NCBI GenBank assembly: GCA_940337035.1
Contig: CALNHX010002676.1
Location: 1 to 64,000 of the forward strand
DNA from: Agriotes lineatus
Taxonomy: Eukaryota > Arthropoda > Insecta > Coleoptera > Elateridae
Direction: 5' to 3'
DNA length: 64,000 nt
The notes beneath the pieces are model-generated. The model was given only the letters and a program-made list of their open reading frames with translations. It did no database searches and was not told where the DNA came from. Positions 33,383 through 45,505 of the stretch are shown piece after piece. Position numbers and translations under genes: made by a program. Each line of letters starts with the position of its first letter. Position 1 is the stretch's first letter.

Positions 33383-33990
33383 TTAGGCTTCTCGCCCACT
33401 TGTCTCGCCCCCAATTGTCCTCGACCGTGTTATCGCCATTTCATCTAAAGTAATTGCGCATTCTTTCTGTTGAGGCGTGGTAAAGCAATTTACTTTTAGT
33501 TGCAAGAAAGTGAAGACCTCATCTAATATTACAAAATCAAATTTTAGATTTTGTATACGTTTTCTCAATGTTCTTAGCGATGGTAGTCGTTGTAGTTCCT
33601 TATATCCGTTTGTACCTCATACAAATTTTAATTTTAACGCATTATATACTGTAGTGTTCTTATGGCTTGAATTGGATCTTTGTTAAAATCTTATTTACCA
33701 AATCGGTTGATTCCAAACATCTCTTTTCTCGTTTTAATTTCCGAATAATTTTTTTGTAATTTAGATTTCTAATTAGCAGTTGCTTTTATGTTTTATTACA
33801 TTGTTCTAAATCTATTTCTAGTTTCTTAATCTCTTCTTTCAAGTTTACATGAGAATCTACTTCATTGTGGACGTGCTTAGTCATTTTTGTCACTGTTGAT
33901 GGTACTTTAAAATTTGGAGAGTTGTTTACAAAGATTTTAGTATTTTCAGTGGCTTTAAGCTCCGAAATAGACGATAAAAAAGTAAATAAA
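33383..33990 (-). pseudogene. P-element/THAP9-like transposase, middle part, broken
   Basis: From the minus strand: a Lys/Glu-rich coiled-coil block (LKEEIKKLEIDLEQC, about 33840-33790), then a helix-turn-helix block ending NALKLKFV, a stop at the next Cys position, GTNGYKELQRLPSLRTLRKR, and the start of the RNase H-like core (ITLDEMAITRS). The order equals that of the copy at 18529-19582. No THAP domain is seen upstream; a pogo element begins near 34007. Confidence 0.8.
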
Positions 33991-34326
33991 GTCGGAACTA
34001 GGGGAGACTTGGCTGAGATGGCATGTTCAACTTAGATGGCATACCACGTAAATTGCGCGTAGTAGAAATGACGTTATGTAATATAGCGACATCTGTAGAC
34101 TACTTTAGAATATGCAGTCTGTGTGAATTTGGAGATGAAAGCGTGCTTTGTTTGGTTTTCCTGAAAGTTTATTGTTAATTCATCGTGTTAAAGTTTTTTG
34201 TACCTAAACGTTCAGGTGAGCATTCTTCAAAACGAATTAGTTTTCGTTCACTTTTGTATTGTTAGATCAAAATTACATTCAATTTTGTAGTGTTTCACGT
34301 TAAAAAACTTAAAAAATTTCACAAAA
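33991..34326 (+). other. Probable 5' region of the pogo element
   Basis: Sequence between the P-like coiled-coil block and the pogo ATG. A possible element start GGGGAGACTTGGCTGAG follows a TA at 34005-34006, with a related short repeat (GAGATGGCATGTTC / TTAGATGGCATACC) just after. I found no matching inverted end on the right side, so the boundary is uncertain. Confidence 0.35.
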
Positions 34327-36142
34327 ATGGTTAAATACAAACGAAAAAGTGATCGGCAAAATTGGGAAGAAAGTGCGACGACCGAAGCTATAACTGCAGT
34401 AACAAACAAGCAGATGGGATGGAAACTTGCAGCAAAAACTTTTGGTGTTCCGTCTACCACGTTGCGTAGACGTGTGGCTAAAGGTAAAGGATCAGTAAAA
34501 GGTTATCTTGGTGGGAAATTGCCCACCTTTAATTCAGAATTAGAGGCCCAAATTGTTGTTAGAATAAAGGAGTTAGAAATCCGGTTCTTTGGATTAACAA
34601 CAAAGGATATTCGGGTATTAGCCTATCAACTTGCCGAGAAAAATGGCATAAAACATAATTTCTCAAGAACCAAAAAAATGGCAGGCTGGGCATGGTTGCA
34701 AGGTTTTACTTCTCGCAATCCATCAATAAGTTTACGGTCGCCAGAAGCAACAAGCGCAGCTCGCGCCCAGGCGTTTAATAAACCCCAAATAAAGAAGTAT
34801 TTCTCGGCATTAGCCAAAGTTCTTGATTACAGTCATTTTAAAGGAAATGAAAGTTGGAATATGGACGAATCCGGTTTGTCAACCGTTCAACGGAGAACTC
34901 AGAAAATGTATGCCACAAAGGGCCGAAAACAGGTTAGTGCGATCACCAGTGCAGAGCGTGGACAACATTTGACAGTTATATGTTGCACGAATGCTTCAGG
35001 ATCTTATGTTCCACCAGCTGTAATCTTTCCCAGAAAAAATATGAAGAATGAGCTGATGGACAACGGTCCCCCTTCTGCGGTAGCATTTTGTCAAGAATCT
35101 GGGTGGATGACGGGAGAAGTAATTGTTAAATGGATAAAACACTTTGTGGAACCAAGATAATAAAGTGCTTTTTTTGGTTGATGGACATAGTAGCCATACA
35201 ACTCTCGAATTTATGGCTTATGCAAAACGTAATGGCGTGGTTTGCTTTTGCTTTCCTCCACACTGTACCCATAGGGTACAGCCGTTGGACGTTAGCTTTT
35301 ACGGGCCGCTAAGTGCGTATTACGATCAAGAAGTGCGGAAATGGTTGCATGCAAATCCTGGCAGAACAGTCACCCATTTTCAGGTAGCTGGATTATTGAA
35401 AGAGGCCTATTTCAAAGCTGCAACCATGTCTAACGCCATAAATGGATTTAAAAAGACGGGGATTCACCCGTTCGATCCTGATGTGTTCCCAGATTGGATG
35501 TTTGCACCATCAGATGTCACGAACTTTCCAATCGAAGATCAAACTGATTATTCAACTGAAAATCAACTTGCATCGTCAATCAACAATGTTCGTGATGTAA
35601 CCGACGAGAATATTGGTGACGCAACCGAGGACGATGCAGTAAATATGGTGGAAGCTGACACTTCTTCGTTAGATGTTCCAGTTGAGGAATTAACACCACT
35701 TCCTAAACTAACTACTAGACCTAATCGTAAAATAGGCAAAAAAGGGGTAATGGGAGTATTAAATTCTTCTCCTGCATTGCAAGAAGCTAAAGAGGCTGTT
35801 AGCCAAGTTAAAATTGCTCGAAAGGCTGCTGCAACAGTGAAAAGAAATTTACACAATTTAGAAATTGCAAGTTCTAGTGGTTTGGGAAGAAAGACAGTGC
35901 GAAAAGCTGCTGTAAATGCCAGAACAACGTTCAACCAAGATGATGATAATTCCACAAGTGACCTAAACATCCAGAGCGATGATGAAGATGACGCTAGCTG
36001 TTTATATTGCAATGAACCGTATTCCATATCTAAATCTGGTTACTTTTGGATACGATGTCAGGTGTGTTCCAAGTGGTGTCACGCAGATTGTGCAGGAGTC
36101 GAGAAGCGACAAAAATCTTTTATTTGTGACGTATGTCAATAA
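34327..36142 (+). pseudogene. pogo-like transposase with C-terminal PHD-type finger, one frameshift
   Basis: Two overlapping frames, 34327-35160 and 35144-36142, together cover a full pogo transposase. Residues 10-55 form a psq-type helix-turn-helix (GWKLAAKTFGVPSTTLRRRV), residues 70-135 a CENP-B-like second DNA-binding segment. The DDE_1 core has D180 (WNMDESG); in the second frame, D13 (FLVDGHSSH) and D49 (VQPLDVSFYG). The C-terminus has a Lys-rich linker and a Cys/His module, CLYCNEPYS..CQVCSKWCHADC..CDVC, which is a PHD-type finger. One base appears inserted or lost near 35145-35160. Otherwise it looks intact, so this copy is young. A second, decayed copy is at 19600-20946. Confidence 0.88.
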
Positions 36143-36230
36143 AATAATGAATATAATACTATGTTTTGGTACTATACTTCTTGTATTCTCTGAATAAATT
36201 TTTAAAACAAAAAGATATCTATACATTCTA

Positions 36231-36607
36231 CACTGAGCGACAAAAGTCTGGGTTCACGAATAATTTTTCCAATTTTACATACTGAAAATGGTTTCTGGCG
36301 CTTAAAATCTGATGTCGATGTTTACGTATCAATAAACAAATTTAGTGCTATAGTGGGCTAACTCATAACCATACAATTGTTGAAATATTGTGATTTTGTT
36401 TCTGTCGTACATTATTCAAGTTTTTGATGTTTTGTTAAGAATCGAGTTGGCATTGTCAGGGATATGTTTACAGCACGTCAATTCTTTCCGATAACTGTCA
36501 GTATTAACTGTTAATTCTTCGCCACGAACTCTAATTACACATTCTAGACGTCTAGGCATACTGCTAATTAATCGTGCAAGAAATTTGAAAGTAATTTTAC
36601 TCTTCAC
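36231..36607 (-). mobile_element. Tc1-like element end with transposase C-terminus
   Basis: After a TA at 36229-36230 the sequence CACTGAGCGACAAAAGTCTG is typical of Tc1 terminal repeats. The minus frame from 36607 reads ARLISSMPRRLECVIRVRG, the usual C-terminal block of Tc1 transposases, followed by extra residues. It is truncated on its 5' side at about 36607. Confidence 0.7.
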
Positions 36608-36608
36608 G

Positions 36609-36791
36609 ATATCTAAGGTTTATGCAAACAGGCCACAAACACTTGATGCTTTGAGGTTGAACATTGAACGCTGGATTCGTGAGATTATGTCCGATTTATT
36701 GCACAAAGTCGTCGAAAATTGGATTCGTCGAATTCACTCGTGTACACGAAGCCGAAGTGGACATTTAAACGACGTGCTATTCAAAACATAA
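36609..36791 (+). pseudogene. mariner/Tc-like transposase C-terminal fragment
   Basis: Plus frame ISKVYANRPQTLDALRLNIE .. VENWIRRI .. GHLNDVLFKT then stop matches the last 60 residues of insect mariner-type transposases (VYANRPQTL..L...I; HL.DIIF). It abuts the Tc1 fragment tail to tail. Confidence 0.7.
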
Positions 36792-36929
36792 ACGTTATCG
36801 ATTGTACTTTAAGATAATATAAAAAGTGTGGTTATATCTGAAATCATTTCTATTTTATTTAATTTTAAAATCATATCGTTCTTATTGGAAAACCCTTTAT
36901 CATTGACAAACATTCTGTGCCGCTCTTTT

Positions 36930-38558
36930 GTAATGAAAACACCAGTAATATTACTATTTTGCATGCAAATTTTCAGTGAATATTGGCTTAAGGATGGAGA
37001 AAAACATTTATATACACCAAATAATTACAATCTAGTTTCTGATACTGAATGTGGAGGAGTATGTATTTTTACTAGATCTGATCACGTTTTTACATTAATA
37101 AATTTCATTAATGAATTTAACAGTGAAAAACATTTTGAATGCACTGGCATTAAATTTGCTGATTTGAACTGTGTTGCGGTGGCTTTATATCGTGCTCTTG
37201 ACTTAATATCTAAAAATTTTAAAAATAGTAAACTAGTGTTTGGTGGCGATTTTAATATAAATTTTGCAGTTAAATGTAAGGAAAGCATCGAAATTACTAA
37301 CATATTCCATTCATTAGGATTACAAAAAAATATCACCGACTTTACTAGAGTACAAAAAAATTTCCGAGTCGTGTATCGACATCTTCACAAATTTTTAAAC
37401 ACAACTTGCAACTGTGGCTGAATTTCACATATCTGATCATAAATCTCAAATAATTAAATTTAACACCATTCAAAAACGGGCGACCTCTGTTTACAAAACC
37501 GTACCAAATACAGAAATAGAATCAAATTTTCAAATTACCTCGTAACTGAAGATTGGGTAGAATTATATAGAGAGTCTGACCCAAACTGTGCAGTTAATGC
37601 TTTTTATAAAGTCTTTTCATATCATCACGACTTATCTTTTCCTCCCATTAAAATAAATACAAATAACAAATGTAAAAATGCCTCTATATTTACCAATCCA
37701 GAAATAGTTTCGGCCAGGGAAGAAATAAATTGTCTTGGAAACATTTTAAAATTCAACTTGCAAAATAATGAGCTATTTAAACAAAAAAATACGAATATGA
37801 ACAAAAAATCTTAAAATTAAAAAAAGAAAAATTAGTAAAGAAATTTTGGAGTCTGATAATAAACAAAGAACAATATGGAGAATAATAAAAAATGGTGTAA
37901 ACAATAACAATAGCAATGGAGTGTTAAGTGTGATTTCCCCACAATCTCATAACGACTACTTTGTGCATGTAGCCGACGATTTATTATCAAATATTCCCCC
38001 ATCAAAGTACACACACAGTATTTATCTAAAGAAATTACCAATAAACAATGAACATTCACTCTTCTTATCTGCTGTTGAGGAATCCGAGGTACAAGATATT
38101 ATAGAGGCATTAAAAAGGTCAAAATCATTAGATCTACATAATCAATCCGTTTGTATGTACAAAGAAAATGTTTTATGTTTATCTGCCCCGATACCTCATA
38201 TTGCAAACATCATATTAAACACGGGCATATTTCCTAATAAATTGAAACAAGCCAAAATTATACCTTTATATAAATCGGGTGAAATTGATGATAGATCAAA
38301 TTATAGACCCATTGCACTTCTCCCTATTTTGGCCAAAATTATAGAAAAAATTATTGCAGTTCGAATTCTAAATTTCACGTCGGGAGCTGTGCTGAATCTC
38401 ATTAAGTATATGACAGAATCATTGGAAAATAAAAAATCTTCCTTTGCACTATTTCTTGATTTAAGCAAGGCGTTCGACTGTGTCTCAAAAAGCATTTTAC
38501 TCGATAAACTTGAGTATTACGGTTGCAGGGGAGTAACTCTAAAACTAATGTCCTACCT
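36930..38558 (+). pseudogene. LINE ORF2, endonuclease and 5' half of reverse transcriptase, broken
   Basis: An endonuclease segment begins near 36930 (IFSEYWLKDGEKH, CGGVCIFTRSD, KLVFGGDFNINF) and ends with SDHKSQIIKF at about 37440 after a frame change. The RT N-terminus follows in 37846-38558 with SNYRPIALLPILAKIIEKII and FALFLDLSKAFDCVSKSIL. The segment normally between these two (the QFGFR region) looks deleted near 38380. The gene is 5' truncated. It is split by an LTR retrotransposon at 38558 and resumes at 45506; joined codons at the break (..MSYL/SDRAQ..) are in frame. CR1/Jockey-like by its C-terminus. Confidence 0.85.
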
Positions 38559-40775
38559 TGTTAGCTTATTTTCGACCTCGTTAATTTCTGAAGCCGGTTC
38601 TGCCCAAAAACCGGCCCTGCCTTAAAACCGATCGTGTAATTTAAAGTCATTCAAGCTGCGGCAGCGAATTGCCCGGGCTTGTTTGTATTGCATTGCTTCT
38701 CACGAGCTTATTTAGTTTCTTTGGGACCTTGCATTTCATTGTAAATCATTTACAACTTATATATCCGTCGCAATTTTGGTATCAGGTCAGGCTTATTTCT
38801 GTTCAGGGTGACGTAATCTATACTCGTACGCAGCTCAGCTGCTTTCTTTCGTAGAATTCTTAACGCCGTTAGGGACTTTTGATACTATTCGGTCTCGCGA
38901 ACAAATTGTCAAAAGGAAGAAAATTTTAGTAGAGCTCTTGTTATTCTGTGCATTATATTTCTGACTTCAGATCTTAATACTGCTTTCCTTTTCAAAGACA
39001 GCTTTGTTTCAGTTTATCGATAAGGCACCTTAAGTGCCTGGCCTTCAGTAGCACACTGCAAGCTCTTTGGAAATTAGTTTTGATTAATCGGTTGTGCCCA
39101 AGTAATAGGGCCACGTTCTGTAAAGCCCAAACTTTCTTTTCGATTAATTTAACTTCTGAATTTAAGACATTTGATACCCCTGGACTTTCCTGACTTGGCA
39201 GTTCCAAGTATGTGAGGCTTTCTTTGTGCTCTGTTCGAATCGGGGTTTCCCCGAGTTCATGATGCAGTGTTTTCTTTCGTGTTGCAACAAGGAGACGAAA
39301 GATTTAGTTTGGATTAGTAAAAGTGAGATGGACTCTTCTTTGCCGCGGGGGCAAATCTTTAAGCCCGCGCGTTCGAAAAATTAATTAGTAGCGAACCTTC
39401 GAATAAGACAGTTGTGTGGTGAAGTTCTCACCCCGGTCCTCGGAACCGGGGGCTTACGTTGTTTCGTGCTTAAGTAGTTCGGCGACAGCTTCGATAGCCG
39501 TAGGGGCAAAAAGAACTCCGGGGGCGCTCGTGAAGTTAAGGGGAAAGGCCGCGAATCGTTTTATTGGGGAAAACGTCGTTTATCGTATCGTTTTGTTGTC
39601 CGCTCTCAAGTACAGAGGGACGCAAAGTTTGCCTTGGTGCACATATAGTTCTAACGTCGTTTATTAACCCCGCTTGTGTACTTCGTGTTGTTCGAGCACA
39701 ATTGCAGTTGCAAATTCTGATTACGTTCGCTGGGCCACCCCGGAAACTAAAGTCATCTTCGTCAGCTCCGTCGCCGACCCGCTATCTCTTTCAAGTTGGA
39801 TCCCCCTGCAGCAGCTTCGCCAAGCTTCCGCCGAGGACGTCATCGCTACCCCAACATGCTTACAGCTCCCAGGTATTTATTGTATGTGCGATATATCTTG
39901 TGTGCCGAGATAAGTGGCGTCTGTAATTTTTACTGTGCAACCCCAGTGATCAAAACGTTGCGTACGCTCGCCGAATTTTAGAATTTGATTTGCTTGTTGA
40001 CATCGGGGGCTTGACCCTGGATATCTTGTCTTGTATTTTGTAATAACATCGTTAGACGTTAAGGTAACTTTGCTTGGGTACCCTTTCATGTTCAGGTAGG
40101 GTGTGCTTTCTTTTTTTATTAAACTTAAACTCGCATCTGGGCGATTATTTCAGTGTAAACTTGTTTGTAAATTTAACTCATTCTATAATAAATCTGTTAA
40201 AGTCAGTCGGTTTATTTGTCGAGTTCTGAACCCCTTCTGGGTTCCTAAGTAATTTAGTTTGGGCAAAGGCCAGTGTAACTGCAGTTGTAAAGCTAAAGCA
40301 TGTCTTATGAGCAAGCAAGCCCCTAGAATTTGGGCCAGTATTAGTGTGCTTTGTTACTATTTAGCAAGGGTGGGCCTTAAGGTAAGTCATTTGTTTTGGG
40401 CCACTCTTGGTGTTCGATCTGAAGACTCGGTGGAGGCTTGGACCGCGCGGCGAGGACAACTTACACGGAGGACTTCTCCATAGGCTACGTGTGTGTTCTT
40501 GTTTCTAACACGTTTGCCATTCCTATCTAGAAACAAGTGGCGTCCTTAGGCAATTCTTTTAAGCAATCTTTAGGGTAAGTGCCGCCGGTTTTTCTTTGAG
40601 CTTTCGAACCACGCCTTCCGTCTGAGCTAAGCGCAGGTAACCGGAGCCACAAAATCTGCTCCAGCACATTAAGATCTGTGTTATTTTTAGTGAAGCCGGC
40701 GAACCCTATAGTTTTGTACCCGATTTTTGACAGTGCTCTTGATCAATGTCGATCTGAGCATTTAAAACTGTAACA
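38559..40775 (+). repeat. 5' LTR (2,217 bp)
   Basis: It begins TGTTAGC and ends CTGTAACA, with perfect 5-bp terminal inverted repeats TGTTA/TAACA. A poly(A)-type signal AATAAA occurs near 40186. Several overlapping short frames have no domain content. Differences from the 3' LTR are isolated, for example CCCAAAAACC against CCAAAAACC near 38610. Confidence 0.92.
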
Positions 40776-40783
40776 GATCTAAG

Positions 40784-40798
40784 TGGCTATCCCAACGT
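40784..40798 (+). promoter_or_regulatory. Candidate primer binding site
   Basis: TGGCTATCCCAACGT begins 8 bases after the 5' LTR. The TGG start suggests a tRNA 3' end complement; the tRNA was not identified. Confidence 0.5.
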
Positions 40799-43276
40799 GT
40801 GGCTCGTTTTTGTCGATAACGCCTTTAGGGCATTGTTTTTGTGTTTCTTTTCTTATCATACAGCTTCATTTTAGTGTTTGGCATTAAACGACATATAGTT
40901 TGTTCCAGTATTTTGCATGAAAACTTGACTTTTTAGGACTTTGAAATTTGGAAACGTGTTTTTTTCATATCAGGACGCGTATCCTATATGTTTTCTTTTA
41001 TTAAATGAGTTCTTTGCTATCCCTTCGATAAACCAAACATTGTTTTTTCCCGGGATTTTTCGCGGGATTTTTGTGTTTTTTCGTGTTCCAACATTTCAAC
41101 ATTTTCTTTTTCGTGCTAGGGCACATTTTGAAGCCATTCTTTTGGTGTTAATTGTTTCTTTTAGTATGGATCATAAGCAAACCGTTTTTTTTTGTCTTTT
41201 TCGTGAAAACTCTGAATTTTTTGGAAGGTAGCGAACTTTTTTTGATTCGTTTATTGGTGATTGTGTTTAGCCTTCAGCTAGTTTGAAATTTTATTGTGCT
41301 ATTCCGAATTTAAGTTGAAGTTAGTAGAGTTCAATCGACATTAACGCATTTAGATTACTGATGTTGACTTTTTTGTTGTTATCCTTTGATGTGGTGCCGC
41401 GTTGTTGTTCGTTAACAAGTTGGAAATCATGTCGCCTTCATTATTCTTTATTGGTCCGTTGTTAGGATGTGGTTTGTGTTGGTGTGTTTGTGAGATCCGC
41501 GTATGCGAATTTTTAAGTCTCTCAAACCATCTTCTTAGTTGGATTGGCGTAGTATTTTTTGATTGACTCTATTTCCTTTCATTTTTATCGTGTATCGCCC
41601 AACTTCCTTTTGCTGATTTCATCGCGTGCATCAACGCTTGTCGTAGTGTCTTGTACACTTTTTGTCGTACCCTTTCGCTTATTGACTTAGTAGATTACCG
41701 TGTTGGAGTATGTTGCGAGTTAGTCGCCTGTTATTGTTTTGTTTTAGTGACTTCTAGGCCAGCGTAAAATTATTTAGGGATTGGCGTTTTGTACCGTTGC
41801 TGTCCACGCTCTGAAGGTTGAGGTGGGGCAAATTCTGCTTTATTGCACATCAGTTTGAAGACGCCGCTTAAGTAATCCCGCTTGTGTTCTCGTGTAGTAT
41901 GAGAGCGTTGCATCTTTGCAAATTCTGGTTACGCTGTGCCATTCTGAAGCCTGAAATAATTCGTTTTCGATCAAGACTCCATCGTTCCGTTATTATTGAC
42001 GATCTGTCGTCACCTACCGAATTTTCTTTTGCGTATTGGTTCTGCCCTTTGGATTTTGGGAGAAACAATTTCGTTGTTAGCTTTTGAGCTTCGTGCGTCA
42101 GTCATGCGCAGGCTGTTCGCATGTTGTGTCTTTAGTGAATTTCATGTTGACATTTATTGGAGACTTTGTTTTTCCGAATTTTCTTTTGGTGTTCGGTGTC
42201 GGAGTCATTTTTGGTCTCGCATTTTGCGAATTCATAGACGACTTGGCTTTCGGCATCGTCATCAATTGAGGATTTCGGTGGACTTAGTTTTCTTTTCCTT
42301 GACAATCCCAAGTCACAATGGATTAACCATGGGTGACATACTGTTGTATATAATTGTTCACATTATTAGAATAGGATAGGTTAGTTTAGGCTAGGCGGCC
42401 TTCAAGGCCTTCGAGACTCCTGTCGTTCGTGGCTACCCCTTTCTTGGATCGTTTGTTGCTGTGGGACAAACACAAGAGGCTGATCCCGTGACGCCTCGCG
42501 TGCCCTCTTCAACGGGTCTTCGAGAGTTAGGTTGCGAACCTTGGGGCTTCGTACCCTGTGTTCGATTGGTAGGTTGGACGGAAGAGTGCACAGTGATGAC
42601 TTATACCCTATTGCGACAAACTCTTTCAAGAGCAAAACCCAAATCCCAGGTGGGATATCAACTCTTCTCTCTCATCTTTCTTCTTTCGTTCTATCCTCCC
42701 TTTACCGTGTGTCCGGCGACACCTGTCATTGTCCTCACCCGTTTTGCCTTTGGCGCTTTTCCCTTTAAACCGTGTCATGGGGCCGGATAGTGAGTAGGCA
42801 GTGGGTCCGGTCGCCTTGCTTACCCGTTACCCCATAGGCGCGTGCCATGGTCGCTCGGCCATGGTCGGTATTATTTTGAGATGTGGGCACCACCCTTTAC
42901 CGGGGTGGAGTGGTCCGTGTTTGATGTTTTTGAGACGTTGATTTTCGATCGCCAAGTCGAATGGGACCCCTGGCGGAGTACCCTCCTGTTGGGACATTTA
43001 TGTTTTGCATTCGTCGCCCGATTCCCTGGTCCGGGGAGGGGTGTTCTAGGCTTCACCGAACCGTCAGTGCCTGATTGGGGCTTTCCGTAGTTTCCACCGG
43101 CGTAACCGGTCTTTTTGGCAAACTCTTCTTCCTTCTCACTCTGTCCTTGACGCTATCCGTCATCGCGTGGTTGGGATCCTGAGTAGTGACGGCTATCTCA
43201 ACCCGCATAGTTAGTAAGCGAATCTTCTAGCAACTCTCTCGGTCGTCTCAAGGATCAATTTGGGAAATTGACCTCT
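40799..43276 (+). other. Noncoding interior of the LTR retrotransposon
   Basis: A T-rich left half (to about 42360) and a GC-richer right half (42400-43270). Only short frames without domain motifs are present on either strand. No gag zinc knuckle, protease DSG/DTG, YxDD or integrase motif was found. The right half might carry a packaging signal, by analogy with other nonautonomous elements. Confidence 0.7.
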
Positions 43277-43287
43277 AGTGGAGGGGG
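43277..43287 (+). promoter_or_regulatory. Polypurine tract
   Basis: AGTGGAGGGGG directly precedes the 3' LTR start TGTTAGC at 43288. Confidence 0.85.
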
Positions 43288-45501
43288 TGTTAGCTTATTT
43301 TCGACCTCGTTAATTTCTGAAGCCGGTTCTGCCAAAAACCGGCCCTGCCTTAAACCGATCGTGTAATTTAAAGTCATTCAAGCTGCGGCAGCGAATTGCC
43401 CGGGCTTGTTTGTATTGCATTGCTTCTCACGAGCTTATTTAGTTTCTTTGGGACCTTGCATTTCATTGTAAATCATTTACAACTTATATATCCGTCGAAA
43501 TTTTGGTATCAGGTCAGGCTTATTTCTGTTCAGGGTGACGTAATCTATACTCGTACGCAGCTCAGCTGCTTTCTTTCGTAGAATTCTTAACGCCGTTAGG
43601 GACTTTTGATACTATTCGGTCTCGCGAACAAATTGTCAAAAGGAAGAAAATTTTAGTAGAGCTCTTGTTATTCTGTGCATTATATTTCTGACTTCAGATC
43701 TTAATACTGCTTTCCTTTTCAAAGACAGCTTTGTTTCAGTTTATCGATAAGGCACCTTAAGTGCCTGGCCTTCAGTAGCACACTGCAAGCTCTTTGGAAA
43801 TTAGTTTTGATTAATCGGTTGTGCCCAAGTAATAGGGCCACGTTCTGTAAAGCCCAAACTTTCTTTTCGATTAATTTAACTTCTGAATTTAAGACATTTG
43901 ATACCCCTGGACTTTCCTGACTTGGCAGTTCCAAGTATGTGAGGCTTTCTTTGTGCTCTGTTCGAATCGGGGTTTCCCCGAGTTCATGATGCAGTGTTTT
44001 CTTTCGTGTTGCAACAAGGAGACGAAAGATTTAGTTTGGATTAGTAAAAGTGAGATGGACTCTTCTTTGCCGCGGGGGCAAATCTTTAAGCCCGCGCGTT
44101 CGAAAAATTAATTAGTAGCGAACCTTCGAATAAGACAGTTGTGTGAAGTTCTCACCCCGGTCCTCGGAACCGGGGGCTTACGTTGTTTCGTGCTTAAGTA
44201 GTTTGGCGACAGCTTCGATAGCCGTAGGGGCAAAAAGAACTCCGGGGGCGCTCGTGAAGTTAAGGGGAAAGGCCGCGAATCGTTTTATTGGGGAAAACGT
44301 CGTTTATCGTATCGTTTTGTTGTCCGCTCTCAAGTACAGAGGGACGCAAAGTTTGCCTTGGTGGCACATATAGTTCTAACGTCGTTTTATTAACCCCGCT
44401 TGTGTACTCGTGTTGTTCGAGCACAATTGCAGTTGCAAATTCTGATTACGTTCGCTGGGCCACCCCGGAAACTAAAGTCATCTTCGTCAGCTCCGTCGCC
44501 GACCCGCTATCTCTTTCAAGTTGGATCCCCCTGCAGCAGCTTCGCCAAGCTTCCGCCGAGGACGTCATCGCTACCCCAACATGCTTACAGCTCCAGGTAT
44601 TTATTGTATGTGCGATATATCTTGTGTGCCGAGATAAGTGGCGTCTGTAATTTTTACTGTGCAACCCCAGTGATCAAAACGTTGCGTACGCTCGCCGAAT
44701 TTTAGAATTTGATTTGCTTGTTGACATCAGGGGCTTGACCCTGGATATCTTGTCTTGTATTTTGTAATAACATCGTTAGACGTTAAGGTAACTTTGCTTG
44801 GGTACCCTTTCATGTTCAGGTAGGGTGTGCTTTTCTTTTTTTATTAAACTTAAACTCGCCTCTGGGCGATTATTTCAGTGTAAACTTGTTTGTAAATTTA
44901 ACTCATTCTATAATAAATCTGTTAAAGTCAGTCGGTTTATTTGTCGAGTTCTGAACCCCTTCTGGGTTCCTAAGTAATTTAGTTTGGGCAAAGGCCAGGT
45001 GTAACTGCAGTTGTAAAGCTAAAGCATGTCTTATGAGCAAGCAAGCCCCTAGAATTTGGGCCAGTATTAGTGTGCTTTGTTACTATTTAGCAAGGGTGGG
45101 CCTTAAGGTAAGTCATTTGTTTTGGGCCACTCTTGGTGTTCGATCTGAAGACTCGGTGGAGGCTTGGACCGCGCGGCGAGGACAACTTACACGGAGGACT
45201 TCTCCATAGGCTACGTGTGTGTTCTTGTTTCTAACACGTTTGCCATTCCCTATCTAGAAACAAGTGGCGTCCTTAGGCAATTCTTTTAAGCAATCTTTAG
45301 GGTAAGTGCCGCCGTTTTTCTTTGAGCTTTCGAACCACGCCTTCCCGTCTGAGCTAAGCGCAGGTAACCGGAGCCACAAAATCTGCTCCAGCACATTAAG
45401 ATCTGTGTTATTTTTAGTGAAGCCGGCGAACCCTATAGTTTGTACCCGATTTTTGACAGTGCTCTTGATCAATGTCGATCTGAGCATTTAAAACTGTAAC
45501 A
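43288..45501 (+). repeat. 3' LTR (2,214 bp)
   Basis: Almost identical to 38559-40775 along its whole length. Followed by the ACCT duplication at 45502-45505. Confidence 0.92.
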
Positions 45502-45505
45502 ACCT

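Larger units (their letters stand above)
38559..45501 (+). mobile_element. Noncoding LTR retrotransposon with 2.2-kb LTRs (LARD-like)
   Basis: It is 6,943 bp with two nearly identical direct LTRs (38559-40775 and 43288-45501), each starting TGTTAGC and ending TGTAACA. An exact 4-bp duplication ACCT flanks it (38555-38558, 45502-45505), and removing it restores the LINE reverse-transcriptase frame. A candidate primer site and a clear polypurine tract are in the right places. The 2.5-kb interior has no gag, pol or other recognisable coding. Large LTRs with an empty interior match the LARD type known best from plants. The autonomous partner is not in this window. The LTRs differ at only scattered single bases, so the insertion is recent. 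Confidence 0.92.

Noticed and set aside
36828..37421. Host endonuclease-type gene
   Set aside because: The motifs and order with the following RT show it is a LINE endonuclease.
38669..45491. Repeated short frames in the 2.2-kb LTRs
   Set aside because: They lie in overlapping frames, occur in both LTR copies only because these are duplicated, and show no domain.
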